From Cryptosporangium minutisporangium (lineage in GTDB: Bacteria; Actinomycetota; Actinomycetes; Mycobacteriales; Cryptosporangiaceae), in NCBI RefSeq assembly GCF_039536245.1, contig NZ_BAAAYN010000006.1, positions 1 through 64,000 on the forward strand: a stretch of DNA of 64,000 bases, read 5' to 3'. This document shows, piece after piece, positions 25,749 to 35,453 of this stretch. Made by a program: the position numbers and the translations under genes. The notes below the pieces were generated by a model. That model was not told where the DNA came from. It searched no databases and worked only from the letters and a program-made list of their open reading frames with translations. Numbering within the stretch: the stretch's first letter is position 1; each line of letters starts with the position of its first letter.

Positions 25749-26804
25749 TCAAACCGCGGAGATCTCCCCGGAGCCCCGGCGGATCAGCTGGGTGCGGATC
25801 TCGTGGACCGCGGGTTCCCAGGACTCGCCGTCGAGGCGCCGGAAGATCAACGAAGCCGCGAGCCGGCCCATCGCGGACGGATCCTGAGCAACGACCGTCA
25901 CCCCCGGCTCCAGGAGATCGGCGAGCGGGAAGTCGTCGAAGCCGACCAGCGCGACCGCGTGCTGGCGGTGCCGGGCCCGCAGCGCGCGGATCGCGCCGAT
26001 CGTGACCAGGTTCTGTGCGGTGAACAGCGCGGTCGGCGGGGAGTCCAGTTCCAGTAGCCGGTGGACGGCCTGCTCGGCCGCCTCCTCGGTGTGCATGTCC
26101 TGGACGATGTGCTCCGGACACGGACGGATGCCCTCGCTCGCGAGAGCTTCCTGGTACCCCAGGAGACGGTCCTGGGCGGTGGCGATCGACGAGAGGTCGC
26201 CGAGGTAGGCGATCGCGCGATGGCCGTGCGCGATCAGGTGCCCGACGGCCTGCCGGGCGCCGGCGCGGTTGTCGATCAGGACGGTGTCCGCCTGGATCCC
26301 GACCGGCGGGCGGTCGACGAAAACGACGGGTGTGCCGCCGAGGATCTCGGTGGTCAGGTAACTCTGGTTGCTGCTCGCCGGAGCGACGACCAGCCCGTCC
26401 ACCTGACGTCCGGCGAAGGCACTGATGAGCGCGCGTTCGCGCGCCGGGTCCTCGTCGACGCTGCCGGCCAGGATCAACACGCCGCGCTCGCGGGCGACCT
26501 CTTCCATCGCCCGGTGCAGGGCGGAGGAGAACGGGTTGGCGACGTTCTCCAGCACCGCGCCGATCGTCGCCGTGCGGCCGTTGGCGCGGCGGAGGCTGCT
26601 CGCGGTGAAGTTCGGGCGGTAGCCGAGCTTCTCGATGGCCGCCGTGACCGCGGCGACCTTCGCGTCGGTGACGCCGGGTTCCCGATTGACCACCCGGGAG
26701 ACCGTCTTCGGGCTGACCGCCGCCAACCTCGCCACGTCCCGCAGCGTCGCCCGGCCACCGGTCGGATGTGGACGGGCGGCGGTCGGGGACGGGTCGGGCT
26801 CCAC
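25749..26804 (-). CDS. LacI family transcriptional regulator
   Basis: This 351-aa repressor has the LacI HTH (ATLRDVARLAAVSPKTVSRVVN, about residues 19-40) and a periplasmic-binding-like core starting ATIGAVLENVANPFSSALHRAMEEVA. The GTG at 26804 has AGGAGG 5 nt upstream. It diverges from the fructose-type ABC importer, and two near-identical 12-bp palindromes lie between, so it most likely represses the importer and itself until the sugar binds. Confidence 0.9.
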   Translation of the reverse strand: MEPDPSPTAARPHPTGGRATLRDVARLAAVSPKTVSRVVNREPGVTDAKVAAVTAAIEKLGYRPNFTASSLRRANGRTATIGAVLENVANPFSSALHRAMEEVARERGVLILAGSVDEDPARERALISAFAGRQVDGLVVAPASSNQSYLTTEILGGTPVVFVDRPPVGIQADTVLIDNRAGARQAVGHLIAHGHRAIAYLGDLSSIATAQDRLLGYQEALASEGIRPCPEHIVQDMHTEEAAEQAVHRLLELDSPPTALFTAQNLVTIGAIRALRARHRQHAVALVGFDDFPLADLLEPGVTVVAQDPSAMGRLAASLIFRRLDGESWEPAVHEIRTQLIRRGSGEISAV

Positions 26805-26918
26805 GTCAGCCTCCTGGCGTGTGCGGTCTACGGCCGTGAACCGGGAGCGCGCTCGGGCGCCCGGCCGACCTGCATCGTCTCGCAACCGAGTGAGGTCCGG
26901 CTGAGCATGGCCGCGCCC

Positions 26919-26930
26919 GACATCGTTGTC
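26919..26930. promoter_or_regulatory. LacI operator 1
   Basis: GACATCGTTGTC is one base away from the perfect palindrome at 27017-27028 and sits 115 bp upstream of the lacI-type gene start. Its spacing of 98 bp from the second site would allow looping. Confidence 0.65.
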
Positions 26931-26982
26931 AAGGCGAGCGTGGAGTCATCGGCTTCGTTTTTAACCTGTTCAGAAACGGTCC

Positions 26983-27012
26983 TTGACTCCAACGATTCAG
27001 AGGGTCAACACT
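26983..27012 (+). promoter_or_regulatory. Probable promoter of the frcBCA-like operon
   Basis: TTGACT at 26983-26988 and AACACT at 27007-27012 are spaced by 18 bp, followed within 5 bp by operator 2. The -10 is a weak match, the -35 a good one. Confidence 0.45.
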
Positions 27013-27016
27013 CCCC

Positions 27017-27028
27017 GACAACGTTGTC
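27017..27028. promoter_or_regulatory. LacI operator 2, perfect palindrome
   Basis: GACAACGTTGTC is a perfect 12-bp palindrome with the central CG typical of LacI-family sites. It lies right after the probable promoter and 48 bp before the binding-protein start, where a repressor would block initiation. Confidence 0.75.
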
Positions 27029-27075
27029 AGACGCTGGCCACGGCGACGGGGCTGTCGTATGTGAAGGAGCAGGCA

Positions 27076-28146
27076 ATGAACCAGCGCACCACTCGACGGG
27101 CTTTGGGAGTTTTTACCGCGGTCGCCCTGGGCCTGGCCGCAGCAGGCTGCGGCGGCGATAGCGGCGGCGATGGTGATTCGGTCGGCGTCTCGCTGATCAC
27201 GAAGAACTCGACCAACCCGTTCTTCGTCACGATGCAGGACGGCGCCGAGCAGGCGGCGAAGGCGGAAGGAGTCGAGCTCACGCTCGCCGCCGGCAAGGAG
27301 GACGGCGATGAGCAGACCCAGGTGCAGGCGATCGAGGACGCGATCGCGCGTGGTGACAAGGGCATCCTGATCACGCCCAACGGACCTGGCGTCAACTCCG
27401 CGATCAAGAAGGCGCGGGACGCAGGGCTCTACGTCATCGCGCTGGACACCCCGCCGGACCCGGCGAACACGGTCGACATCACGTTCGCCACCGACAACTT
27501 CCGCGCCGGTGAGCTGATCGGGAAGTGGACAGGCGCCCAGCTCGGCGGCAAGCCGGCGACGATCGCGATGCTCGACCTGTTCAACGACAAGATCGTCTCG
27601 GTCGACTACAACCGCGATCAGGGCTTCCTGACCGGCATGGGCATTCCGACCAACGACAGCAAGAAGAACGGCGACGAGGCGAAGTCCGGCCGGTACTCCG
27701 GCGGGACCTACAAGATCGCGTGCAACGAGCCGACGCAGGGCGCGGAGGACGGTGGCCGCACCGCGATGGAGCGGTGCCTGGCCAAGGACCCCGCGATCAA
27801 CGTCGTCTACACGATCAACGAGCCCGCCGCCGTCGGCGCGCAGAAGGCCTTACAGGCCGCGGGTGTCAAGGACGTCCTGGTCGTCTCCATCGATGGCGGC
27901 TGCGACGGCGTCCAGCAGGTCAAGGACGGCGTGATCAGCGCGACGTCGCAGCAGTACCCGGTCAAGATGGCCGAGCTCGGGGTGAAGGCGATCAAGGAGA
28001 TCGCCACCGGCGGCGACAAGCCGGCGGTCACCGGCGGTAAGGACTTCTTCGACACCGGCGTCGCGCTGGTCACCGACAAGCCGGCCGACGGCGTCGAGAG
28101 CATCGACAGCACCCAGGGCGCGCAGAAGTGCTGGGGCAAGTCGTGA
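27076..28146 (+). CDS. frcB: Sugar ABC transporter binding lipoprotein, FrcB-like
   Basis: This 356-aa exported lipoprotein has an RR-containing signal peptide and a lipobox LAAAGC with Cys25. The mature part follows the fructose-binding FrcB pattern: TNPFFVTMQDGAEQAA, a DGDEQTQVQAIEDAIARG block, VIALDTPPDP, TFATDNFRAGELIG, VYTINEPAAVGAQKAL, SIDGGCDGV and a C-terminal CWGK. Binding fructose or another hexose is inferred from this likeness. AAGGAG lies 6 nt before the ATG. It is the first gene of an operon with permease and ATPase, coupled by GTGA and ATGA overlaps, and it sits under LacI-type operators. Confidence 0.85.
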   Translation: MNQRTTRRALGVFTAVALGLAAAGCGGDSGGDGDSVGVSLITKNSTNPFFVTMQDGAEQAAKAEGVELTLAAGKEDGDEQTQVQAIEDAIARGDKGILITPNGPGVNSAIKKARDAGLYVIALDTPPDPANTVDITFATDNFRAGELIGKWTGAQLGGKPATIAMLDLFNDKIVSVDYNRDQGFLTGMGIPTNDSKKNGDEAKSGRYSGGTYKIACNEPTQGAEDGGRTAMERCLAKDPAINVVYTINEPAAVGAQKALQAAGVKDVLVVSIDGGCDGVQQVKDGVISATSQQYPVKMAELGVKAIKEIATGGDKPAVTGGKDFFDTGVALVTDKPADGVESIDSTQGAQKCWGKS

Positions 28147-29174
28147 CGTCGACGATCCAGGCCCCGAACACGGCCGCCGAGCAGTTCGCGCTGCGCAGGC
28201 AGTCCCCGCTCCAACGCGTCCAGCACCTGCTGCACGCGCACCCCGCCATCAGCCCGCTGATCGTCCTGATCATCGCGTTCGCGACGTTCTCGGCGCTCAA
28301 CCCGCGCTTCGCCCAGCCGGCGTCGCTCTCCCTGCTGCTGCAGCAGGTGGCGGTGATCGGCGCGCTCGCGGTCGGCCAGACGCTGATCATCCTCACCGCG
28401 GGCATCGACCTGTCCGTCGGCGCCGTGACGATCCTGGCCATGATGGTCGCCGCCAAGCTGGCCGAGGGCAGCGGAATCCCGGGTGTCCTGGCCGTGCTGG
28501 TCGCCATCGCGCTCGGCGTCGTGGCCGGACTGGTCAACGGCGCGCTGGTGACCCGGATCGCGCTACCGCCGTTCATCGTGACGCTGGGCACGCTGAGCGT
28601 CTTCACGGCCATCGGTCTGCTGTACACCAGCGGGCAGAGTGTCCAGTCCGACGAGCTCCCGGCCCTGCTCAACTGGACCGGGGAGTCCTTCGGCGTCGGC
28701 CGGTGGCGGATCACCTGGGGCGTGGTCCTCGTCGTCCTGCTCTACCTCGGCGTCGGGTTCGCGCTGGCGAACACCGCGTGGGGCCGCCACGTCTACGCGG
28801 TCGGCGACGACAAGGAGGCCGCCCGTCTGGCCGGCATCCGGGTCGACCGGGTGCTGCTCAGCGTCTACATCGTCGCCGGGGCGATCTACGGCCTGACCGC
28901 CTGGATCCTGATCGGTCGGGCCGGCGCGGCCAGCCCGAACGCGATCACCGACGCGAACCTGGAGAGCATCACGGCCGTGGTGATCGGCGGCACCAGCCTG
29001 TTCGGCGGCCGCGGCGCGTTGCTGGGCACCCTGCTCGGCGCGCTCATCGTCGGTGCCTTCCGCAGCGGGCTGTCCCTGGCGGGCGTCGACGACCAGTACC
29101 GCGTGCTCGCCGTCGGACTGCTGGTGATCGTGGCCGTCGCGGTGGACCAGTGGATCCGGAAGGTGAAGGGATGA
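28143..29174 (+). CDS. frcC: Sugar ABC transporter permease, FrcC-like
   Basis: This 343-aa permease of the ribose/fructose (BPD_transp_2) class has about ten TM helices. It contains the family signatures GQTLIILTAGIDLSVGAV near residue 80 and GRHVYAVGDDKEAARLAGI with the ATPase-contact loop. It forms the membrane channel for the FrcB-like receptor. The start is GTG at 28143 overlapping the frcB stop as GTGA, which indicates translational coupling; the open frame extends 15 nt upstream without a better start. Confidence 0.88.
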   Translation: MTSTIQAPNTAAEQFALRRQSPLQRVQHLLHAHPAISPLIVLIIAFATFSALNPRFAQPASLSLLLQQVAVIGALAVGQTLIILTAGIDLSVGAVTILAMMVAAKLAEGSGIPGVLAVLVAIALGVVAGLVNGALVTRIALPPFIVTLGTLSVFTAIGLLYTSGQSVQSDELPALLNWTGESFGVGRWRITWGVVLVVLLYLGVGFALANTAWGRHVYAVGDDKEAARLAGIRVDRVLLSVYIVAGAIYGLTAWILIGRAGAASPNAITDANLESITAVVIGGTSLFGGRGALLGTLLGALIVGAFRSGLSLAGVDDQYRVLAVGLLVIVAVAVDQWIRKVKG

Positions 29175-29995
29175 CCGCGCAGCCGTCGGCGCCCGGCGCC
29201 GCCACCGACCAGCGACAGGCCGTGCTCTCCGCGCGAGGACTGGTGAAGACGTTCGGGCGCGTCGTCGGCCTGGACGGCGTCGACCTGGATCTGTACCCCG
29301 GCGAAGTGCTGGCGATCATCGGGGACAACGGCGCCGGGAAGTCGACGCTGATCAAGTGCCTGACCGGCGCACTCGTCCCGGACGCAGGCGAACTGCGCAT
29401 CGACGGTCAGCCGGTGCAGTTCCGGCGGCCCCAGGACGCCCGCGCGGCCGGCATCGAGACCGTGTACCAGACGCTCGCCGTCGCGCCCGCCCTCGACATC
29501 GCGAGCAACCTCTTCCTGGGGCGGGAGCGTCGGCGGCCCGGCGTTCTCGGCAGCGTGTTCCGCATGCTCGACAAGAAGGGCATGCGCGACGCCGCCGGCA
29601 CGGCCCTGAGCGATCTCGGCATCGGCACGCTCCAGAACATGGCGCAGCCCGTCGAGACCCTCTCCGGCGGCCAGCGCCAGGCGGTCTCGGTGGCCCGCGC
29701 CGCCGCGTTCGGCAGCAAGGTGATCGTGCTGGACGAGCCGACCGCCGCCCTCGGGGTCAAGGAGTCCAACCAGGTGCTGCGGATGATCCAGGAGGTGCGT
29801 GCGCGCGGGCTTCCGACGATCCTGATCAGCCACAACATGCCGCACGTCTTCGAGGTCGCGGATCGCATCCACATCCAGCGGCTGGGCCGGTGCGCGGGGG
29901 TGATCACCCCGTCCTCGCACACGATGTCCGAAGCCGTGGCGATCATGACCGGTGCGGTCACGCTCGACGAGTCACCCGGCAGTCCGTCGGCGTAA
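29171..29995 (+). CDS. frcA: Sugar ABC transporter ATP-binding protein, FrcA-like
   Basis: This 274-aa ATPase has Walker A (GDNGAGKST, around residue 57), the signature LSGGQ, Walker B (VIVLDEPTAAL) and the switch His in LISHN. Unlike RbsA or XylG, which carry two ATPase domains of about 500 aa, it has only one. That matches FrcA of fructose transporters, as does VYQTLAVAPALDIASNLFLGRE. It would dimerise on the FrcC-like permease. ATG overlaps the frcC stop (ATGA). A strong terminator hairpin follows the gene. Confidence 0.88.
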   Translation: MTAQPSAPGAATDQRQAVLSARGLVKTFGRVVGLDGVDLDLYPGEVLAIIGDNGAGKSTLIKCLTGALVPDAGELRIDGQPVQFRRPQDARAAGIETVYQTLAVAPALDIASNLFLGRERRRPGVLGSVFRMLDKKGMRDAAGTALSDLGIGTLQNMAQPVETLSGGQRQAVSVARAAAFGSKVIVLDEPTAALGVKESNQVLRMIQEVRARGLPTILISHNMPHVFEVADRIHIQRLGRCAGVITPSSHTMSEAVAIMTGAVTLDESPGSPSA

Positions 29996-29997
29996 CA

Positions 29998-30034
29998 CCG
30001 CAGCGGCAGGGGCCGCCCGCCCCTGCCGCTGCGG
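29998..30034 (+). terminator. Rho-independent-like terminator of the sugar operon
   Basis: A perfect 15-bp stem (29998-30012 with 30020-30034) closes a 7-nt loop, starting 2 bp after the frcA-like stop. A short TT follows. It cleanly closes the operon. Confidence 0.75.
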
Positions 30035-30110
30035 TTGAGCTGTGGGTCTCGCTTGAGCCGGCCGGGAAGCCGCCGATAAGGCCGGGTGAGCCGAGCGAGG
30101 GAGCTTCCCG

Positions 30111-31295
30111 ATGCACGCAGGTCACGCGCCGCTGCCGGTATCGGCGCCCGCCGACGTCACGATCAGGGCGGTGATCGACGGTCGGCTGGTCCAACCGGTG
30201 TTCCAGCCGATCGTCGACCTGGCCACCCGGAGGGTCGTCGGGATGGAAGCGCTCGCACGCGGGCCCGCCGGAACGACCCTGGAGATGCCCGACCGGCTCT
30301 TCGCGGCGGCCCGCGCGGCGGGCGTCGTCGGAGAGCTGGACCTGCTCTGCTCCGAGCGGGCGCTGGAGTGTGCGCTCGCGGCGCCGGTCACGCCTCCGCT
30401 GGTGTTCGTCAACGCCGAGCCGGGAGTTATGGACCAGCCGCTGTCGCCGCGGCTGCTGGAGTTGCTGCTCGATGGACTGCCGTTCCGCGAAGTATTGGAG
30501 TTCACCGAGCGTGCGCTGCCTGCCGTCCCGGGCAGCCTGCTGCACATCGCCGGCCTGGTGCAGCAGTGGGGTCACAGCCTCGCGCTCGACGACGTCGGCG
30601 TCGACCCGATGTCGTTGGCCTTTCTCCCGGTGCTGGAACCCGAGGTGATCAAGCTCGACATGAGCCTGGTCCGCAACCCGCACAGCGAACACACCCGCTC
30701 GGTCTGCGCGGTGGTGCAGTCGGAGGCGCGGCGGACCGGAGCGGTGGTGATCGCCGAGGGCATCGAGACGGACGACGACCTGGTCGCCGCCCGGGAACTC
30801 GGCGCGCACTGGGGACAGGGCTGGCTGTTCGGCCGCCCCGGGACGATCGAACAGCACAGCTCCCGCTTCGATCCGCTGGCGGCGAGTGTCCTGCGCGCCC
30901 CGCGGCCGGGTTTCTACGAGTCCGCTGGTGGCCCGTTCGAGATCGCTGCGGAGCACGGCACGGTTGCGGCGGCCACGGCGGATGCCGTCACGGCCGCCCT
31001 CAGCCGGCTGCGCGCCCTCGTCGCCGACGACACGACCATCGTCGTCCTGGCCTCCGCCCCGGACGACCAGATCCCCGCCGTCAGCACCCTGCTGCCGGAA
31101 CTGGCCGATCGCGCCCGGTCGGCGATTTTGCTCGACGACACGCTCGACGGCGAGTTCGCCCTCGTGGTCATCGGCGCAGGCTACGGATACGCGCTCGGGG
31201 TGCGCTCCACGACGACGATTCCCGAGCTGGTGACCGTGGAGGACATCGCCACGGTCGCGGCGACGGCCCGGGCGCTGCTCAACCGGCTGTCCTGA
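30111..31295 (+). CDS. EAL-domain c-di-GMP phosphodiesterase with C-terminal sensory domain
   Basis: This 394-aa cytosolic protein opens with an EAL domain (about residues 18-255). Catalytic residues appear intact: E46-A-L, N in FVNAEP, E in EFTERAL, the DD pair in LALDDVG, K in IKLDMSLV, E in IAEGIET and Q in GQGWLFG. It should hydrolyse c-di-GMP. The C-terminal 130 residues have alternating strands and helices and resemble a DICT-like sensory module, though I am less sure of that. GAGGGAG lies about 8 nt before the ATG. It is a single gene after the sugar operon terminator. No GGDEF partner is in the window. Confidence 0.85.
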   Translation: MHAGHAPLPVSAPADVTIRAVIDGRLVQPVFQPIVDLATRRVVGMEALARGPAGTTLEMPDRLFAAARAAGVVGELDLLCSERALECALAAPVTPPLVFVNAEPGVMDQPLSPRLLELLLDGLPFREVLEFTERALPAVPGSLLHIAGLVQQWGHSLALDDVGVDPMSLAFLPVLEPEVIKLDMSLVRNPHSEHTRSVCAVVQSEARRTGAVVIAEGIETDDDLVAARELGAHWGQGWLFGRPGTIEQHSSRFDPLAASVLRAPRPGFYESAGGPFEIAAEHGTVAAATADAVTAALSRLRALVADDTTIVVLASAPDDQIPAVSTLLPELADRARSAILLDDTLDGEFALVVIGAGYGYALGVRSTTTIPELVTVEDIATVAATARALLNRLS

Positions 31296-31459
31296 GATCT
31301 CGGCCCGGTCCGGACCCCTAAGGGCTGGTGGTCGGGGATCTTCACGGATGCGCTGAGCCGACGCGGCGTAGGAGGCTGCTGATCGGCGCGGCAATGTCTG
31401 CGTCCGGCTGCGAGCCTGCGGGGGAGCACCGTTGCGCGAAGACAAGGGGCATCCGAGAC

Positions 31460-31822
31460 GTGGGAACCGACGCCTGGGAGACCGAAACCGGGGAGACCGC
31501 ACCGTACATCGCACTGCTGCTGTTCGCGTCGTCCTCCGACTCGGCCGACTACCGACCGCTCTACAGCGAGGACATCGTCCTCCTGCATGCCCGCTCGGTC
31601 GCGCACGCGACGCAGAAGGCACGGCAGCTCGGCGAGGATCGCAAGACGGCGTTCCGCAACGACCGGGGCGAGCTGATCACCTGGAGCTTCCTGCGTCTCG
31701 CGGATGTGGCCCCGGCGCTCTACGGCCGGCTGGACGAGGACGTCGAGCTCTACAGCCGCCACTTCGCGGACCTGGAGGCGTACGAGCGGTTCGACGGGAG
31801 CGCAACGGAGACGCGCTCCTAA
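31460..31822 (+). CDS. DUF4288 domain protein
   Basis: This 120-aa protein has the DUF4288 pattern: YIALLLFASS, LYSEDIVLLHARSVAHATQKARQLG, FRNDRGELITWSFLRLADV and ELYSRHF at the end. Function is unknown. The GTG start at 31460 places the domain at the N-terminus, but its ribosome binding site is poor and the frame is open to 31328, so the start is uncertain. It stands alone between the EAL gene and the ABC exporter. Confidence 0.65.
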   Translation: MGTDAWETETGETAPYIALLLFASSSDSADYRPLYSEDIVLLHARSVAHATQKARQLGEDRKTAFRNDRGELITWSFLRLADVAPALYGRLDEDVELYSRHFADLEAYERFDGSATETRS

Positions 31823-31894
31823 CCTGGGGTCAGCCGCAGTGGTGAAGGTGATGCCGCTCCGCGTGAGCGCCGCGAGCCGGATAGTCCGGCGGGC

Positions 31895-31909
31895 CGGGAC
31901 GAACGGCTC
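31895..31909. promoter_or_regulatory. DosR/DevR-like box before ABC exporter
   Basis: GGGACGAACGGCTCT resembles the dormancy box consensus (GGGACTTTNGGCCCT) at 11 of 15 positions and lies 65 bp before the exporter ATPase start. The match is imperfect, and no DosR gene is in the window. Confidence 0.25.
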
Positions 31910-31973
31910 TGGGCAGGGGCGTGGCCGACCGGGACGCTGGACCTGACAGCCAGCGCAGCCGGAGGGCACCTCG

Positions 31974-32960
<987 letters not shown>

Positions 32961-32962
32961 CG

Positions 32963-34120
32963 ATGAAACCCGTGCTCCTCCTCGTCGGCAAGGATCTGCG
33001 CGAGCGGCTCCGCGACCGGTCGCTGTTGCTGTTCGCGATCGTCGTGCCGCTGGTCCTCGCGTTCGTCTACAACCTCGTGCTCGGGAAAGCCTCCGATCCG
33101 GACCCGTTCCACTATGCGGTGGTGGACCTGGACGGCGGCCCGGTGGCGGCTGCGTTCGTCGACCAGGTCCTCGGCGGGCTCGCCGAGAACGACGTCGTCC
33201 GGATCCGGCGGGTCGCCAGCGCCGATGCGGCGCGGGCCCTCGCCCGCGACGGGGACGTGGATGCCGCGTTCGTCCTGCCCGCCGGGTTCAGTAGCGGAGT
33301 GGGCAGCCCCACGCCGGTCGGTATCGACGTGGTGGGGAACGTCGACGCGCCCACCGGCACACAGGTGGCGGCCGCGATCGCAGCCGCGTACGCCGCGGAG
33401 CTGAACGCCGCCCGGGTGGCGGTGGCCGCCGCCGGAACCTCGGATCCGGAAGCGGTCGCCCGCGCGGTGTCCGCCCGTCCGGCGCCGCTGAGCGTCGCCG
33501 GGGCACCGGCGACGATGAAGGTCCTCGACTCCACGACGTACATGGCCGCGGCGATGGCGATCCTGTTCCTTTTCTTCAGCGTCCAGGCCGGTGTGTCCAC
33601 ACTCATCGACGAGCGGACGGCCGGCACCCTGCCCCGCCTGCTCGCGCTGCCGATCCCGCGCTGGTCGATCCTGGCCTCGAAGGCGCTGACCAGCGTCGTC
33701 ATCGGAGTCGCGGGGACGGCGGTACTGGTGCTCGCCACCTCGGTCCTGATGGGTGCGGACTGGGGAAACCCGTTCGGTGTCGCCCTTCTGGTGGTCGCGG
33801 GGGTGCTCGCCGCGACCGGCATCACGGCCGCGGTGGTGGCGACCGCGCGGACCGCGGAGCAGGCCGGGAGCCGACAGGCCGTCGTCGCGATCCTGCTCGG
33901 CATGCTCGGCGGGGTGTTCTTCCCGGTCAGCCAGCTCGGCGGGACGGTCACCGCCCTGAGCCTGTTGACCCCGCACGCCTGGTTCCTGCGTGGCCTGGGC
34001 GACCTCGCCGGGGAGGGCGGCGCGCTGGCGGCGCTGCCGGCCGCGGCGGTGCTGACGGCGTTCGGGCTGGTGACCGGCGGCGTCGCGCTGGTCGGGCTGC
34101 GTCGGGAGGTCCGGACGTGA
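32963..34120 (+). CDS. ABC-2 type exporter permease 1
   Basis: This 385-aa subunit has an N-terminal TM helix, a large outside domain (about residues 45-185) and five or six C-terminal helices, the layout of ABC-2 permeases (YhgE/DrrB-like long form). The segment ERTAGTLPRLLALPIPRWSILASKAL is the coupling helix. It pairs with the next gene, which has the same layout, to form a heterodimeric channel over the ATPase. It starts 2 bp after the ATPase stop. Confidence 0.88.
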   Translation: MKPVLLLVGKDLRERLRDRSLLLFAIVVPLVLAFVYNLVLGKASDPDPFHYAVVDLDGGPVAAAFVDQVLGGLAENDVVRIRRVASADAARALARDGDVDAAFVLPAGFSSGVGSPTPVGIDVVGNVDAPTGTQVAAAIAAAYAAELNAARVAVAAAGTSDPEAVARAVSARPAPLSVAGAPATMKVLDSTTYMAAAMAILFLFFSVQAGVSTLIDERTAGTLPRLLALPIPRWSILASKALTSVVIGVAGTAVLVLATSVLMGADWGNPFGVALLVVAGVLAATGITAAVVATARTAEQAGSRQAVVAILLGMLGGVFFPVSQLGGTVTALSLLTPHAWFLRGLGDLAGEGGALAALPAAAVLTAFGLVTGGVALVGLRREVRT

Positions 34121-35277
34121 AGATTCTGCTGATCGCGGGGACGAATCTCCGACGGATGTTCCGTGACCGGTCGACGATCTTCTTCACCGGCGTCTTCCCG
34201 CTCCTGCTGATCCTCGTCCTCGGCCTCGCCTACGGCGGCGACAGCGAGCCGCGGATCGGCGTCACCGCCGCCGGGAGCGGTCCGCTCGCCGGTGCGCTGG
34301 AGCAGCGTCTGCGGGCTGCCGACGGCTTCGACGTCCGGGCGGTCGACACGCGGGCCGCGCTGGTGCGCGCCGTCGAGCGTGGACAGCTCGAGGCCGGGTT
34401 GATCGTGCCGGACGGCTACGACCGGGACGTCGCCGCGGGACGAACGTCGCGCGTGCAGGTGATCGTGCCGGCGGGGCTGGCCGGCCAGCAGACCGAGGCG
34501 GCGCTCCGCGCACTGGTGGCGGCGGAGTCCGACCGCCTGCGAGCGGCGCTGGTGGTCGCCGAGGAGCGCGGCGTGACGTCCACCGAGGCGCTCGCCCGGG
34601 TCGACGCCGCCGACCGGGCGGTGTCCGGCGTCCCGGTGCGGACACGAACCGAAGGGGATGCCGAGTTCGGTACGCAGACCGGTCGCTTCGACGTGGGCGC
34701 GAGTTCCCAGCTGGTGCTCTTCGTGTTCCTGACCTCGATGAACAGCGCGGCTGCGCTGATCGAGACCCGGCGACTGGGTGTCTCGCGCCGCATGCTCACC
34801 ACCGCCACCTCGCCCGGCACGGTGGTCGCGGGGGAAGCACTCGGCCGATTCCTGATCGCGGCGACTCAGGGCGCGATCATCATGGGCGGCTCCGCGGTGC
34901 TGTTCGGCGTGGGCTGGGGTGATCCGGCTGCCTCGGTCCTGTTGATGCTGACGTTCGCGCTCGTCTCCGCCGCGGCCGGGATGCTGGTCGGGACCGTGGC
35001 GCGCACCGTGCAGCAGGCCACCGCGATCGGGCTGCTCGCCGGCTTGGGGCTCGCGGCGCTCGGTGGGGCGATGATGCCGCTGGAGTTCTTCTCGCCGGTC
35101 ATGCGGACGGTCGCTCACGCCACACCGCACGGCTGGGCGGTGGAGGGATTCGGGACGTTGCTGCGCCACGACGGCGCGCTGACCGACATCCTCCCGCAGC
35201 TGGGCGTCCTGGTCGGTGGCGCCGCGGTACTGTTCGCCGTCGCTGCCTGGCGGTTCCGCGTCGTACTGACCCGGTGA
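34117..35277 (+). CDS. ABC-2 type exporter permease 2
   Basis: This 386-aa subunit is organised like its neighbour: helix 1 at residues 18-40, an extracellular domain to about 185, and a C-terminal helix bundle with the ETRRLGVSRRMLTTATSPGTVV coupling segment. The GTG start overlaps the previous stop as GTGA, so the two subunits are made in equal amounts. The operon ends at a hairpin at 35309. Confidence 0.88.
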   Translation: MKILLIAGTNLRRMFRDRSTIFFTGVFPLLLILVLGLAYGGDSEPRIGVTAAGSGPLAGALEQRLRAADGFDVRAVDTRAALVRAVERGQLEAGLIVPDGYDRDVAAGRTSRVQVIVPAGLAGQQTEAALRALVAAESDRLRAALVVAEERGVTSTEALARVDAADRAVSGVPVRTRTEGDAEFGTQTGRFDVGASSQLVLFVFLTSMNSAAALIETRRLGVSRRMLTTATSPGTVVAGEALGRFLIAATQGAIIMGGSAVLFGVGWGDPAASVLLMLTFALVSAAAGMLVGTVARTVQQATAIGLLAGLGLAALGGAMMPLEFFSPVMRTVAHATPHGWAVEGFGTLLRHDGALTDILPQLGVLVGGAAVLFAVAAWRFRVVLTR

Positions 35278-35308
35278 CTCGAGCTTTGCGTTCCGAGATC
35301 GGTGATTC

Positions 35309-35356
35309 GCCGAGAAGCCAACGTGGTCTGGACGCCGGCGACGTTGACTTCTCGGC
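35309..35356. terminator. Inverted repeat between ABC exporter and RNA repair operon
   Basis: Arms 35309-35324 and 35341-35356 pair over 16 bp with a single mismatch, loop 16 nt, beginning 31 bp after the exporter stop. It probably terminates the exporter operon and insulates hen1. A TTGAGC at 35414 and TAAAGA at 35440 could be the hen1 promoter, 8 nt before its GTG. Confidence 0.55.
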
Positions 35357-35453
35357 AACCGCCCGCAGCGCCTCCGGTCGGAATGCGATACGTACACGCC
35401 GCTCAGGAAGGAATTGAGCGGACATACTCGGTCGGACGGTAAAGACTGACGCG

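Noticed and set aside
28703-29170. Possible N-terminal extension of the FrcA-like ATPase
   Set aside because: It overlaps the permease gene and is Arg-rich; the ATGA overlap at 29171 gives the natural start.
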